Shown: piece by piece, positions 7,838-17,346 of the stretch
Layout of the letters: each line of letters begins with the position of its first letter
Numbering within the stretch: the stretch's first letter is position 1
Assembly (NCBI GenBank): GCA_910587095.1
Contig: CAJUMJ010000052.1
Coordinates: 124,001-188,000, forward strand
From: an uncultured Lachnospiraceae bacterium
Lineage (GTDB): Bacteria; Bacillota; Clostridia; Lachnospirales; Lachnospiraceae
DNA length: 64,000 bases
Reading direction: 5' to 3'
Program-made: the position numbers and the translations under genes
Notes under the pieces: model-generated
What the model saw: only the letters and a program-made list of their open reading frames with translations
Databases searched by the model: none
Told to the model about the DNA's origin: nothing

Positions 7838-10259
7838 AAACAGAAACAAGAAAAGAAAAAAGAGAGAGCCGGGATTTTGGGTAGCGTTTTTCCTGATCCT
7901 TGCAGCGGACGTGGCTTTTTTGTTCCGGTATCCGGATTTTCAAAAAAGAGCTTCCGCGGAAGAACCGGATGTTCTCTCGGGAAGTGAATTTCTTCATGAG
8001 GTGTATCAGGCAAATACCGTGCTCTACAGAAAGCTTTGCGAGTCGATTGAGGGAGTGAGTCTGTCCGGCCAGTATGTCTATCTCGCGGCGGATGGACAGA
8101 TGGCCAGGGACGTGACTGAATATTATGATTTCGAAGGGGAGACGCCGCTTACCTACGCCGGCGAGGAATTGGATGCCCTGCTGGAGGAATGGGAACTTTC
8201 TTTGAGCGAGGGTCTGGCTGTGCGGACGGACTATCAGATTATCGATGAGCACAGGCAAATATCTCATTCCAACACGGGAAACGACTTATACCGACTGGGG
8301 ACTGAGGGCGCAGAGGAAGCGCTGGAAGACAGTTATCCCTATTATATCAAAATGCAGTTTGACGAAAACGGTCTTCTGTCGCATGTATGGGTGCGTGGAG
8401 CGGATGCGGACGGTTTGATAAACAGCGTCCAGAGGGTGATGAGGAGCCGCTATCTGGAGCGCTGTCTTTACGAGAGACTTGCCTACTCCGCGTTTGGCAG
8501 CGTGGATTGGGAGGATGACATCTATTACGGCAGTGACGGTGATATCAGACAGATGCGTCTGCAAGTCATGAACACGCCCAAAAGCTGTACGATCTGTTAT
8601 GCCATGACACAGGAGCAGCTTACACAGATCCAGGAATCTTCACGGCTGTTTTTATCCTCGCAGCTTACAGGTGATTACTATAACTGCGGCATCCAGCAGT
8701 TCTTCTATGTACTCCTGGCGATACTCGGGATTGCGGCGCTTCTTCTTCCCCTGTGGAAGGGGTATCGTCTGCACGAGAGAATCCGCTCGCCCCTGCATAT
8801 GGAGAGCGTGATTATTTTGCTTGCCGTCAGCTTCCTGTTTTTCGGAGAGCTGTCCGTCGGCATGGTGCAGTGCACGATGACGGAGCATTGGGCGTACAGT
8901 TTTCCCTACGCTGTAAGGTCCATTCTGCCTGGAATGCCGGAAGTACTGACGGACGGTATTGTTCTTGCCGTCAACCTGTTCTTCCTGACCGCGGCTTTCA
9001 CACTGTGGTTTGTGCTGGCATCTTCGCTTGCACAAGTATATTTATTCGGTTTCAGAGGATATTTGAGAAAATACTGTCTGTGCCTGCGGATTTACAGGTG
9101 TTTTCGTATACTGACCAGAAGAAGGAAAGCGCGGTTTGAGAGAGAGATAAAGCATCTTGATCTGGAAGAAAATATAAGCATTCCGCTGTTTAAATTGATT
9201 GCGCTCAATTATGCGCTCCTCGCTTTTCTCAGCCTGTTTTGGATTTTGGGCATTTTCCTTATGCTTATTTATTCGGTTTTTCTTTATACACTTCTGAAAA
9301 AATATATACAGTATATACAGGAGAAATATTCCTGTATGCTGGGGGCGGTGCGTTCGGTTGCCGACGGCAATCTGCAGACGAAGTTCGAGGAGGACTGGGG
9401 AATGTTTGAGTCCTGTAAGGAGGAGCTTGCGCAGATCCAGACCGGATTTTCAAATGCTGTGGAGGAGGAGGTCAAGAGCCAGAGGATGCGCACGGAATTA
9501 ATCACCAACGTGTCTCATGACTTAAAGACGCCGCTCACTGCCATTATCACTTACACGGAGCTTTTGCAGGGAAAAAATGTGGACGAAATACAGAGAAAAG
9601 AATATCTTGAAGTTCTCAGAAGAAAAGCGTTCCGTTTAAAATCGCTTATTGAAGACCTTTTTGAGGTGAGCAAGGCGAGCAGCGGCAATGTGACTTTTCA
9701 TCCGGCTAAAGTGGACATCTGTCATCTGATGAGGCAGGTCTATCTGGAATATGAGGACAGGGCGAAGGATGCCAATCTGGTCTTTCGGTTTTCATTTCCT
9801 CGGGAAAAAGTGTTTTTGATGTTGGACGGGGAGAAGACAAGCCGGATTTTTGATAATTTGTATATCAATATCATCAAGTATGCCATGCCGAATACAAGAG
9901 TTTACGTAAGCGTCGCCTCAAGAGAGGGGGAAGTAAGGATTGAATTAAAAAATATTTCCGGGTCAGAGCTAAATATTCCGTCGGAGAGCCTGACGGAGCG
10001 CTTTGTGAGGGGGGACAGCGCAAGAAGCAGCGAGGGGAGCGGTCTTGGGCTTGCCATAGCCAGAAGCTTTGTGGAACTGCAAGGCGGTAAGTTGGAGATC
10101 GAGATCGACGGGGATCTGTTCAAAGTCATATTGATATGGAAAGGTAACAGTTCAGCCCAGGACTTTGCACTTGCTGCAAAGTCCGTGAGAATAGATAAAT
10201 GTCCCGAAGAATCCGGCCTCTTTGCCGAAGGCAAAACCGGAATAGGTTGGATTCAGTAA
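7812..10259 (+). CDS. Multi-pass membrane sensor histidine kinase
   Basis: The kinase starts at a TTG inside the regulator gene, the only usable start in frame; it gives a Lys/Arg-rich N-terminus before a first membrane segment (residues ~24-42). A ~245-residue probably extracytoplasmic domain follows, then about five more membrane segments (roughly 293-500). The cytoplasmic part has an H-box (VSHDLKTPLTAI, His569), N-box (DNLYINIIKYAM) and G-box (GSGLGLAIARSF). The ligand is unknown. The usual end of the ATPase domain (FKVILIW) is followed by ~40 extra residues encoded by a run of small palindromes (10160-10240), so this tail is probably an accidental extension into repeat DNA. Confidence 0.9.
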   Translation: MATKSKNSENRNKKRKKREPGFWVAFFLILAADVAFLFRYPDFQKRASAEEPDVLSGSEFLHEVYQANTVLYRKLCESIEGVSLSGQYVYLAADGQMARDVTEYYDFEGETPLTYAGEELDALLEEWELSLSEGLAVRTDYQIIDEHRQISHSNTGNDLYRLGTEGAEEALEDSYPYYIKMQFDENGLLSHVWVRGADADGLINSVQRVMRSRYLERCLYERLAYSAFGSVDWEDDIYYGSDGDIRQMRLQVMNTPKSCTICYAMTQEQLTQIQESSRLFLSSQLTGDYYNCGIQQFFYVLLAILGIAALLLPLWKGYRLHERIRSPLHMESVIILLAVSFLFFGELSVGMVQCTMTEHWAYSFPYAVRSILPGMPEVLTDGIVLAVNLFFLTAAFTLWFVLASSLAQVYLFGFRGYLRKYCLCLRIYRCFRILTRRRKARFEREIKHLDLEENISIPLFKLIALNYALLAFLSLFWILGIFLMLIYSVFLYTLLKKYIQYIQEKYSCMLGAVRSVADGNLQTKFEEDWGMFESCKEELAQIQTGFSNAVEEEVKSQRMRTELITNVSHDLKTPLTAIITYTELLQGKNVDEIQRKEYLEVLRRKAFRLKSLIEDLFEVSKASSGNVTFHPAKVDICHLMRQVYLEYEDRAKDANLVFRFSFPREKVFLMLDGEKTSRIFDNLYINIIKYAMPNTRVYVSVASREGEVRIELKNISGSELNIPSESLTERFVRGDSARSSEGSGLGLAIARSFVELQGGKLEIEIDGDLFKVILIWKGNSSAQDFALAAKSVRIDKCPEESGLFAEGKTGIGWIQ

Positions 10260-10288
10260 CTATGAAGCCGAAGGCAGAATAGTTACAT
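10160..10288 (+). repeat. Cluster of small palindromes at the 3' end of the kinase gene
   Basis: Three hairpins lie in a row: ggactttgca/tgcaaagtcc (10160-10184, perfect 10-bp arms), a tttgcc-gaa-ggcaaa palindrome (about 10222-10236), and gtaacta/tagttac flanking a gcc-gaa-ggc core (about 10256-10288). The first two are translated as the kinase tail. None has a T-run, so they do not look like ordinary terminators. Confidence 0.6.
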
Positions 10289-10316
10289 GGAAAGAGCTGT
10301 CTGCTGATAATTGAAT

Positions 10317-10344
10317 AGACTTTGGGCCGTTTCTCTGTTATACT
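10317..10344 (+). promoter_or_regulatory. Probable promoter of leuC
   Basis: TAGACT (10317-10322), a 16-nt spacer and TATACT (10339-10344) precede leuC by about 100 nt. No T-box or leucine-rich leader peptide could be recognised in the interval. Confidence 0.45.
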
Positions 10345-10449
10345 TGTACTGTTACTACAATCTATGAAGCTATTCATTATTGAATATATTGAAATGCATG
10401 ATCCCAAAGAAACGGGATGATAAATTACAGGAAAGCAGGAGGAACAACC

Positions 10450-11715
10450 ATGGGAATGACAATGACGCAGAAAATTCTGGCAGCCCACGCCGGTCTTTTA
10501 CAGGTGGAGGCGGGACAGCTTATAGAGGCGGATCTCGATCTGGTGCTCGGAAACGATATCACCAGTCCGGTTGCCATCAAGGAGATGGAAAAAATGAATA
10601 CGGACAGCGTGTTTGACAAGGACAAGATCGCGCTGGTGCCGGATCATTTCGTCCCCAATAAGGATATCAAGTCCGCAGAACACTGTAAATGTGTGCGGGA
10701 ATTTGCGAAGAAAAATGAGATTACCAATTATTTTGAGGTGGGGCAGATGGGTATTGAACACGCCCTTCTTCCGGAGCAGGGGCTGACCGTGGCCGGCGAC
10801 GTGATTATCGGCGCGGATTCCCATACATGTACCTACGGCGCTTTGGGCGCATTTTCCACAGGCGTGGGAAGCACGGATATGGCGGCCGGCATGGCCACCG
10901 GCAAAGCATGGTTCAAGGTGCCTTCCGCCATCAAATTCAATCTGACTGGCAAACCCTCCGAGTGGGTCAGCGGCAAGGACGTGATTTTGCACATCATCGG
11001 CATGATCGGCGTGGACGGCGCTCTCTACAAGTCGATGGAATTTACAGGGGACGGAATTAAAAATCTTTCTATGGACGACAGGTTCACCATCGCCAATATG
11101 GCTATCGAGGCGGGCGGCAAGAACGGCATTTTTCCGGTGGATGATCTCGCCATCGCCTATATGAAGGAACACAGCACGAGAGAATATAAGATATACGAGG
11201 CGGATGCGGACGCTGTCTATGACGAGGAGTACACCATTGACTTAAGTACCCTGCGTCCCACGGTGGCGTTTCCCCATCTGCCGGAGAATACAAAAACCAT
11301 TGACGAAATCACGGATGATATCGCCATTGATCAGGTGGTGATCGGCTCCTGCACCAACGGCAGGCTGGACGATCTGCGGATAGCCGCAAAAGTGCTGAAA
11401 GACAGACATGTGGCGGAGGGAATGCGCTGTATCGTGATTCCTGCCACACAGAAAATTTACTTACAGGCCATGGAAGAGGGGCTTTTAAAAACCTTTATCG
11501 AGGCGGGCGCGATTGTCAGCACACCTACTTGCGGGCCGTGTCTTGGCGGCTACATGGGTATTCTCGCGGAGGGTGAGCGTTGCGTGTCCACAACCAACCG
11601 CAATTTCGTAGGCCGCATGGGGCATGTGAGCTCGGAGATTTATCTGGCGAGTCCGGCGGTGGCGGCGGCCAGCGCGGTGACAGGTAAAATTTCCTGTCCC
11701 TGTCAGTTGCCTTAA
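10450..11715 (+). CDS. leuC: 3-isopropylmalate dehydratase large subunit
   Basis: LeuC with LeuD isomerises 2-isopropylmalate to 3-isopropylmalate in leucine synthesis, using a [4Fe-4S] cluster. The 421-residue length marks the short archaeal/clostridial LeuC type. Cluster ligands are visible in [19 protein letters not shown] and TCGPCLGG. The ATG at 10450 follows a strong aggagg; the in-frame ATG at 10417 lacks one. leuD follows after 124 nt. leuA and leuB are not in the window. The paralogous homoaconitase/2-methylcitrate families share this fold, but the pairing with LeuD and nearby ilv genes favour leucine synthesis. Confidence 0.95.
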   Translation: MGMTMTQKILAAHAGLLQVEAGQLIEADLDLVLGNDITSPVAIKEMEKMNTDSVFDKDKIALVPDHFVPNKDIKSAEHCKCVREFAKKNEITNYFEVGQMGIEHALLPEQGLTVAGDVIIGADSHTCTYGALGAFSTGVGSTDMAAGMATGKAWFKVPSAIKFNLTGKPSEWVSGKDVILHIIGMIGVDGALYKSMEFTGDGIKNLSMDDRFTIANMAIEAGGKNGIFPVDDLAIAYMKEHSTREYKIYEADADAVYDEEYTIDLSTLRPTVAFPHLPENTKTIDEITDDIAIDQVVIGSCTNGRLDDLRIAAKVLKDRHVAEGMRCIVIPATQKIYLQAMEEGLLKTFIEAGAIVSTPTCGPCLGGYMGILAEGERCVSTTNRNFVGRMGHVSSEIYLASPAVAAASAVTGKISCPCQLP

Positions 11716-11839
11716 GTTTTTCTGATGGGAAGCGGATAGATAACGGAACAGACCGCAAACGGCGGCTGAGCTGCCATCCGACAGGAAAGCCCGAATAAAA
11801 GGAACAGAGAGAAAAGAAAAAGAGAAAGGAAAACAGGTA

Positions 11840-12337
11840 ATGAAAGCTGCAAAAGGAACAGTGTTTAAATATGGAGACAATGTGGATACGGATGTGATCA
11901 TCCCTGCGCGTTACTTAAATTCTTCCGATCCGGCGGAGCTGGCCACACATTGTATGGAGGATATCGACAAGGAGTTTATAAATAAAGTAAAGAAAGGCGA
12001 CATCATTGTGGCTACAAAGAATTTCGGCTGCGGTTCTTCGAGAGAACATGCGCCCATCGCTATCAAAGCGGCAGGCGTAAGCTGTGTGATCGCGGAAACC
12101 TTTGCCCGTATCTTTTATAGAAACGCCATCAACATCGGACTGCCTATCGTGGAGTGCCCTGTGGCTGCGGCAGAGATCGAGGCCGGAGACGAGGTGGAGG
12201 TGGACTTTGATTCCGGCGTGATCATGGATATCACAAGGGGAACGACCTTCCAAGGGCAGGCTTTCCCGGCGTTTATGCAAAAGATCATCGATGCGGAAGG
12301 ACTTGTAAACTATATTAACGCCAATCAAAGCAAATAA
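11840..12337 (+). CDS. leuD: 3-isopropylmalate dehydratase small subunit
   Basis: This 165-residue protein is the swivel-domain subunit that completes the LeuCD active site. Typical motifs are [15 protein letters not shown] near the N-terminus and [17 protein letters not shown], which contributes substrate-binding residues. The ATG has an agagaaaggaaaacagg leader. It lies downstream of leuC and is probably co-transcribed. Its length is normal for the short clostridial form. Confidence 0.95.
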   Translation: MKAAKGTVFKYGDNVDTDVIIPARYLNSSDPAELATHCMEDIDKEFINKVKKGDIIVATKNFGCGSSREHAPIAIKAAGVSCVIAETFARIFYRNAINIGLPIVECPVAAAEIEAGDEVEVDFDSGVIMDITRGTTFQGQAFPAFMQKIIDAEGLVNYINANQSK

Positions 12338-12405
12338 GCAGGTAAGATACTGTAACGCAGCCATTTTGCGAATTGACTCTACGTAATTTTACAGGGGAAT
12401 CAACT

Positions 12406-13131
12406 ATGATCTATAGAGTTGGTGACGGTGATAATCCCGCCTATGACTACAGCAGCCAGCTAAAGCCAGCCGGAAATACCGAGGGACAGGAAAAATTCAG
12501 CTTAGAGCATCAGAAGGAGCAGACCTCCTCACAGAAAAAAGAGGAGAAGGGCGAAGACAAAAAACTTCACGAAAAGCCCGGCGTTGATATCAAAAAGCAG
12601 GGTGTCCGGCTGGAATTATCCGGCAGCCGCGGCAGGATAGAGCATTTCGATAAGGAAGGCGTTTCCGGAGAAAACGCGCACGCCGCGGGCGCCGGTCTGT
12701 TTGGATCCCTTTCCGGGATTGTGCAGGGGTTTTTGCAGGCGGTAAAAGACCTTCTTTACAGAATATGGAATGATGCGCCGGAGGAGGTGACATCATCGGA
12801 GGTGACGCCGGAGGAAGTAGTGCGTTACACCGAGGAATACTACGCGATGAAAGGAATTTCCCCCACGCAACATACTGTGGAAACGGAAATTCCGGAAACT
12901 GAGAAAGCTCCCGGGAGTGTTTCGGCAGAGCAGGAGGAGAAAATCCGAAAAAGTCTCCGTTCCGGAAATCTGGAGCAGGTGATCAGTCTCCTGACGGATG
13001 ACGGCAGGCGTACCATTGCCAAAAATTCCACATTGCTGACTTACTATGACAAAAACGGGAGGCTGACGCAGATCAACGCGTCGGACAGGGAGCGGATTCT
13101 CCATGGGGATCGGCATACAAGAACGCTGTGA
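12406..13131 (+). CDS. Uncharacterised hydrophilic protein downstream of leuD
   Basis: I do not recognise this 241-residue protein. Its N-terminal third is low-complexity and charged (Gln, Lys and Glu-rich, about residues 20-75), followed by a short hydrophobic/amphipathic stretch (GLFGSLSGIVQGFLQAVKDLLYRIW, about 95-120 in two parts), an acidic linker and a C-terminal helical segment. There is no clear signal peptide or full membrane segment. The ATG at 12406 follows acaggggaatc. It lies 68 nt after leuD in the same direction and ends inside a terminator stem, so it is likely the last gene of the leu transcript. A role in leucine synthesis is not implied. Confidence 0.7.
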   Translation: MIYRVGDGDNPAYDYSSQLKPAGNTEGQEKFSLEHQKEQTSSQKKEEKGEDKKLHEKPGVDIKKQGVRLELSGSRGRIEHFDKEGVSGENAHAAGAGLFGSLSGIVQGFLQAVKDLLYRIWNDAPEEVTSSEVTPEEVVRYTEEYYAMKGISPTQHTVETEIPETEKAPGSVSAEQEEKIRKSLRSGNLEQVISLLTDDGRRTIAKNSTLLTYYDKNGRLTQINASDRERILHGDRHTRTL

Positions 13132-13174
13132 TATGCGCGGTAGTAAATACCGCTATACTACCACAGCGTTTTTT
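13122..13174 (+). terminator. Terminator of the leuCD transcript
   Basis: Arms aacgctgtg (13122-13130) and cacagcgtt (13162-13170) with an inner gcggta/taccgc pair are followed by TTTT. The stop codon of the preceding gene lies inside the left arm and the 3' end of the convergent GGDEF gene lies in the loop and right arm. Confidence 0.75.
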
Positions 13175-14271
13175 CCGTTTCTTTTTCCGCAGTAGAGATT
13201 ATAATCGGCCCGGGTGATCGTTTCCTCCACAGGCTCTTTCCCGTCGTGCAGGGCAATCCCCAGCGTGAGAGTGCAGTGAATCCATTTTTCGTTTAATTCA
13301 AAGACATGGTTTGCCACATTCCTTCGAATATTTTCCGCGACGTGGCGGGAGCTCTCCTTGGAGGCATTATTGATCAGTATAAGAATTTCCTCCCCGCCCC
13401 AACGGCAGACATAACCGTGTCCCTTCACCTGATCGGACGTGATTTTGGCGATTCCCTTGAGAACCGCGTCGCCGAAGTCATGCCCGTAAGTGTCGTTCAC
13501 TTTCTTGAAATTATCAATATCGCACATAATCAGGGCAAAACTTGCTTTCGATTCCACCGCCTGCGAAAGAAAAATATCCATGCTGCGCCGGTTGTAAAGC
13601 CCTGTCAGGGGATCCGTGCTCGCCAGCTTGTCAAGAATGGCATTCTGATGCTTGAGCTGGCTGCTGGAAAGCTTGATTTCATATACGAATACAAGAGAAA
13701 AAAGGATCAAAAAAACAAAGGCGCACAGAGAGTTAAAAATATATAAAAATAATTCCAGGGCGGCATGGTCCACTACGACAAAAGGTTCGCGAAAAAAGGA
13801 AATAATTTTACAAATCACAAAGACCACCGCTGAAAACACGCCCGATATGGCAGCGAGAGCAAACTTGCGCCGCTCAATATCCAAAGTATAGCAGATATAA
13901 AAACCAACCGGAATAATCGCAATGATATACTGTGCAAATCCGAACTTCCAGCCGATGCATAAGGTGGCGGCGAGAGAATGGAGAATCACTTCTATATAAG
14001 TGATAAAATAAATCGTAAGATAATGTTCCCGTTCTCCCCACATGAGCCAGAAACAAAGCGTGTAAGTGAGTATGCTGAAAATATTGACGACAAACAACGG
14101 AAGGATATGAAAAACACTAAAAATTACGAGCAAAAAAATATGCACGGAGGCGATGGAGCCAATCAAAGTGTAAAACTTTAACCGGTTCGTGATTTGGATT
14201 TTGCCCGAAAAAACATCTCTTATTTTGTTGACTTCCCTTTTTAGATGAAGTTTTTCCTTCGTTTTGCTCAT
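13153..14271 (-). CDS. Membrane-bound GGDEF diguanylate cyclase
   Basis: The protein has about six membrane segments in its first ~200 residues, a short coiled linker (SSQLKHQNAILDKLAS) and a GGDEF domain opening with DPLTGLYNRRSMD. The active loop reads GGEEI, a functional variant of GGDEF, and the metal-binding Asp is in MCDIDNFKKVND. It therefore should make cyclic di-GMP from GTP in response to a membrane signal. No RxxD inhibitory site is evident just before the loop. The start at 14271 is preferred: the upstream ATG at 14301 would leave a leader of only ~13 nt and has no ribosome binding site. It is transcribed alone, opposite to its neighbours. Confidence 0.9.
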   Translation of the reverse strand: MSKTKEKLHLKREVNKIRDVFSGKIQITNRLKFYTLIGSIASVHIFLLVIFSVFHILPLFVVNIFSILTYTLCFWLMWGEREHYLTIYFITYIEVILHSLAATLCIGWKFGFAQYIIAIIPVGFYICYTLDIERRKFALAAISGVFSAVVFVICKIISFFREPFVVVDHAALELFLYIFNSLCAFVFLILFSLVFVYEIKLSSSQLKHQNAILDKLASTDPLTGLYNRRSMDIFLSQAVESKASFALIMCDIDNFKKVNDTYGHDFGDAVLKGIAKITSDQVKGHGYVCRWGGEEILILINNASKESSRHVAENIRRNVANHVFELNEKWIHCTLTLGIALHDGKEPVEETITRADYNLYCGKRNGKNAVVV

Positions 14272-14320
14272 ACAATGTAATCCTGTTTGTCGTGTATTCA
14301 TAATATGTTAAACTAATATA

Positions 14321-14349
14321 ATTATACTACTCCAAAAATTGTTTGTAAA
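14321..14349 (-). promoter_or_regulatory. Promoter of the GGDEF gene
   Basis: On the minus strand TTTACA (14349-14344), 17 nt and TATAAT (14326-14321) form a near-consensus promoter, with transcription starting near 14314. Confidence 0.75.
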
Positions 14350-14411
14350 CCGCCCGCGCTGTCCGTTCATGCCGCTGTTTTGACAATTTGCGAATACAGG
14401 AAATAAAACAC

Positions 14412-14440
14412 TTGTTCGATGTACGTATATCTGGTATACT
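14412..14440 (+). promoter_or_regulatory. Possible promoter of the nuclease-like gene
   Basis: TTGTTC (14412-14417), 17 nt and an extended -10 (TGG then TATACT, 14435-14440) lie directly before the ATG at 14448, which would make the mRNA nearly leaderless. A second possibility is TTGACA at 14380-14385 with a weaker TAAAAC 18 nt later. Confidence 0.45.
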
Positions 14441-14447
14441 GTCTTTT

Positions 14448-15206
14448 ATGGATAGGAATGCATTTGAAAACGCAAAACTGAAAGTATTGTTAAAACAGAA
14501 CGATCCCCACGGCTTTGGGACACTGCAGGAAAAGACGGTTCATGCGGTTATGAAGCTTTATTATGAACCCGATGCGGATTACCATGAGGTACCGGTAGAA
14601 GGATTTATTGCGGATATTTACAGGGACGGGCATATCATAGAAATACAGAACGGAAACTTTGGCAAACTACGGCCGAAGCTTACCGCTTTTTTGCCTCTGT
14701 ATCCGGTTACAGTGGTGTTTCCAATTCCTCATTCTAAATGGCTGATCTGGATGGACGAAAAGAGCGGGGAACTTACGCCCAAACATAAGTCGCCGGTCAC
14801 GGGAAACGTTTATCATGCTTTCGCGGAATTATACCGGATCAAAGCCTTCTTGAAAGATCCGAATTTGTCCTTTGCCTTTCCGCTCATAGATGTGGACGAG
14901 TACCGGCTTTTAAACGGCTGGAGCCGCAACAAAAAGCGCGGATCCTCGCGTTATGACCGGATGCCGATTGCTTTGTTCGAGGAAGTCCGGATTGACAGAA
15001 GGGAAGATTTTATGCAGTTTGTCCCCGTTGATATAAAGGAGCCCTTCACTGTCACGGACTTTGCGAAAGCGGCCGGGATCAGAAGGGATCTGGCGGCCGA
15101 TGCCGTGCCTCTTCTCATGTATCTGGATATCCTGAGGCGGATCGGAAAGAGAGGACGAGAGTATCTGTATGAGGTGGAGGAGCAGGATCAATCCGACACT
15201 ACATAA
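14448..15206 (+). CDS. Unknown protein, possible PD-(D/E)XK nuclease fold with C-terminal winged helix
   Basis: I do not recognise a named family for this 252-residue protein. The middle reads VPVEGFIADIYRDG followed by IIEIQNGNFGKLRPKL; an Asp, then E-x-Q on the next strand, then a basic helix is the layout of PD-(D/E)XK-like nucleases with Gln in place of Lys. That is inference. Residues ~190-245 (FTVTDFAKAAGIRRDLAADA, LLMYLDILRRIGKRGREYLY) look like a winged helix. No ribosome binding site precedes the ATG at 14448 and the predicted transcription start is nearly at the codon, so translation may be leaderless; a TTG at 14388 is an alternative start. It stands alone before the topoisomerase pair. 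Confidence 0.7.
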   Translation: MDRNAFENAKLKVLLKQNDPHGFGTLQEKTVHAVMKLYYEPDADYHEVPVEGFIADIYRDGHIIEIQNGNFGKLRPKLTAFLPLYPVTVVFPIPHSKWLIWMDEKSGELTPKHKSPVTGNVYHAFAELYRIKAFLKDPNLSFAFPLIDVDEYRLLNGWSRNKKRGSSRYDRMPIALFEEVRIDRREDFMQFVPVDIKEPFTVTDFAKAAGIRRDLAADAVPLLMYLDILRRIGKRGREYLYEVEEQDQSDTT

Positions 15207-15221
15207 TATCGTATTTATTCT

Positions 15222-15250
15222 TTGCAAAAGAGGCAAACATATGTTATGCT
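15222..15250 (+). promoter_or_regulatory. Promoter of the topoisomerase gene pair
   Basis: TTGCAA (15222-15227), 17 nt and an extended -10 (TGT then TATGCT, 15245-15250). The -10 overlaps an inverted repeat TGCTA-N4-TAGCA (15246-15259), a possible operator. Confidence 0.65.
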
Positions 15251-15363
15251 ACGCATAGCAATGAGCAAGTACTGTAATGTAGTATGACAAGGTAGTAAGA
15301 GAGGAAATCGAAGCCGGAAATTTGAGATTTACGGCGCGAAAAAGCTTCGGCATGGGAGGTAAA

Positions 15364-17292
15364 ATGTCTAAAACAGATTCGAATACATATGGCGCCTCCA
15401 GCATCAAAGTTCTGGAGGGGCTGGAAGCAGTTCGGGTACGTCCGGGTATGTATATAGGCAGTGTCTCCACGAGGGGACTAAACCATTTGATCTATGAGAT
15501 TATGGACAACGCGGTGGATGAGCATCTGGCAGGTTTCTGCACTGAAATCAGGGTGACGCTCGAGGCGGACGGCTCTGCCACCGTGGCGGACAACGGCCGG
15601 GGTATTCCTGTCGGGATGCACGAAAAAGGGATCAGCGCGGAGCGGCTGGTTTTTACCACCTTACACGCGGGCGGTAAATTTGACAATGATGCTTATAAGA
15701 CAAGCGGCGGTTTGCATGGTGTGGGCTCCTCGGTGGTAAACGCCCTGTCCACGTATCTTCATGTGACCGTAAAGACCGGCGGCCTGATTTATGAGGATCA
15801 CTATGAGCGTGGTGTTCCCACGCAGGAATTGAAGAACGGGTTACTTCCCGTGGTCGGAAAGACAAGAGAGTCCGGCACCACAATCAATTTTCTGCCGGAC
15901 GACACCATTTTTGACAAGACCCGCTTTAAGGAGGACGATGTCAAGAGCCGCCTCCATGAAACGGCTTACTTAAACCCGAAGCTGACAATCATATACGAAG
16001 ATAAACGGGGGCCGCAGACGGAACATATCGAATACCATGAACCTGAGGGGATTGTGGGCTTCATAAAGGATATGAACAAGAGCAGAGAGAGCATTCACGA
16101 TGTGATTTACTTTAAAGGGGAAAATGAGGGGATCACCGTGGAGTGCGCTTTCCAGTATGTAAACGAATTTCATGAGAACGTACTCGGCTTTTGCAATAAT
16201 ATTTACAACGCCGAGGGTGGTACACATCTGACCGGCTTTAAGACCATGTTCACAAACGTCATAAATACCTACGCCAGAGGTCTTAACATCCTAAAGGAAA
16301 AGGATGTGAATTTTACAGGCGCGGATGTGAGAAACGGTATGACGGCGGTTATCTCCATCAAGCATCCTGATCCCCGCTTCGAGGGGCAGACCAAGACAAA
16401 ACTGGACAATCAGGATGCGGCTAAGGTGGTGAGCAAGGTCACCGGGGACGAGATCGTGCGCTTTTTCGACAGGAACCTGGATACGCTTAAGAGTATCATC
16501 GGCTGTGCGGAGAAAGCGGCCAAAATCCGAAAGACGGAGGAGAAGGCGAAGACCAATCTTTTGACTAAGCAAAAGTTTTCTTTTGATACAAACGGAAAAC
16601 TTGCAAACTGCGAATCAAAGGACGCTTCCAAATGCGAGATCTTCATCGTGGAGGGAGATTCCGCGGGCGGCAGCGCCAAGACCGCCAGAAACCGCATGTA
16701 TCAGGCGATCCTGCCGATACGCGGCAAGATACTGAACGTGGAGAAAGCAAGTATAGACAAGGTTTTGGCGAACGCAGAGATAAAAACAATGATCAACGCC
16801 TTTGGCTGTGGTTTTTCGGAAGGTTACGGCAACGACTTTGACATTACGAAGCTGCGCTATGACAAGATCATTATTATGGCCGATGCGGATGTGGACGGAG
16901 AGCATATTTCCACGCTCTTACTCACCCTGTTTTACCGCTTTATGCCGGAGCTGATTTATGAAGGCCACGTCTACATTGCCATGCCGCCTCTGTACAAGGC
17001 AATGCCGGCCAAGGGAGCGGAAGAGTACCTGTACGATGACAAGGCTTTGGAAAAATACCGCAAGAGACACAAAGGTTCTTTTACCTTACAGAGATATAAG
17101 GGACTCGGCGAGATGGATGCAGAACAGTTATGGGAGACAACGCTTGATCCCGAAACCAGATATTTGAAACAGGTGGAGATCGAGGATGCCCGCATGGCCA
17201 GCGAAGTGACGGAAATGCTGATGGGCACGGAAGTGACGCCGAGAAAGGCTTTCATCTATAAAAACGCGAGAGAGGCGCAACTGGATATCTGA
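15364..17292 (+). CDS. parE: Type II topoisomerase subunit B (ParE-like/GyrB family)
   Basis: This 642-residue ATPase subunit has a GHKL domain (EIMDNAVDEHLAGF, VADNGRGIPVG, GGLHGVGSSVVNAL), a transducer domain and a TOPRIM domain (IVEGDSAGGSAK, then DADVDGEHISTL), ending with the YKGLGEMD motif of the C-terminal tower-less GyrB/ParE core. With the downstream A subunit it forms an ATP-dependent DNA gate enzyme. It is the short form without the E. coli GyrB insertion. The ATG at 15364 has gggagg upstream. Because the usual gyrase pair of clostridia lies near dnaA/recF, and the partner lacks a GyrA box, I favour topoisomerase IV; gyrase is not excluded. Confidence 0.85.
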   Translation: MSKTDSNTYGASSIKVLEGLEAVRVRPGMYIGSVSTRGLNHLIYEIMDNAVDEHLAGFCTEIRVTLEADGSATVADNGRGIPVGMHEKGISAERLVFTTLHAGGKFDNDAYKTSGGLHGVGSSVVNALSTYLHVTVKTGGLIYEDHYERGVPTQELKNGLLPVVGKTRESGTTINFLPDDTIFDKTRFKEDDVKSRLHETAYLNPKLTIIYEDKRGPQTEHIEYHEPEGIVGFIKDMNKSRESIHDVIYFKGENEGITVECAFQYVNEFHENVLGFCNNIYNAEGGTHLTGFKTMFTNVINTYARGLNILKEKDVNFTGADVRNGMTAVISIKHPDPRFEGQTKTKLDNQDAAKVVSKVTGDEIVRFFDRNLDTLKSIIGCAEKAAKIRKTEEKAKTNLLTKQKFSFDTNGKLANCESKDASKCEIFIVEGDSAGGSAKTARNRMYQAILPIRGKILNVEKASIDKVLANAEIKTMINAFGCGFSEGYGNDFDITKLRYDKIIIMADADVDGEHISTLLLTLFYRFMPELIYEGHVYIAMPPLYKAMPAKGAEEYLYDDKALEKYRKRHKGSFTLQRYKGLGEMDAEQLWETTLDPETRYLKQVEIEDARMASEVTEMLMGTEVTPRKAFIYKNAREAQLDI

Positions 17293-17346
17293 TGAGCAAA
17301 AACCTGTATGGAAGCATGTAAAATATAAGAAAAGGTTAAAAGAGTT

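Noticed and set aside
10260..10449. T-box or leucine attenuator before leuC
   Set aside because: No AGGGTGGNACCGCG-like element, no leucine-rich leader peptide and no terminator/antiterminator pair was found.
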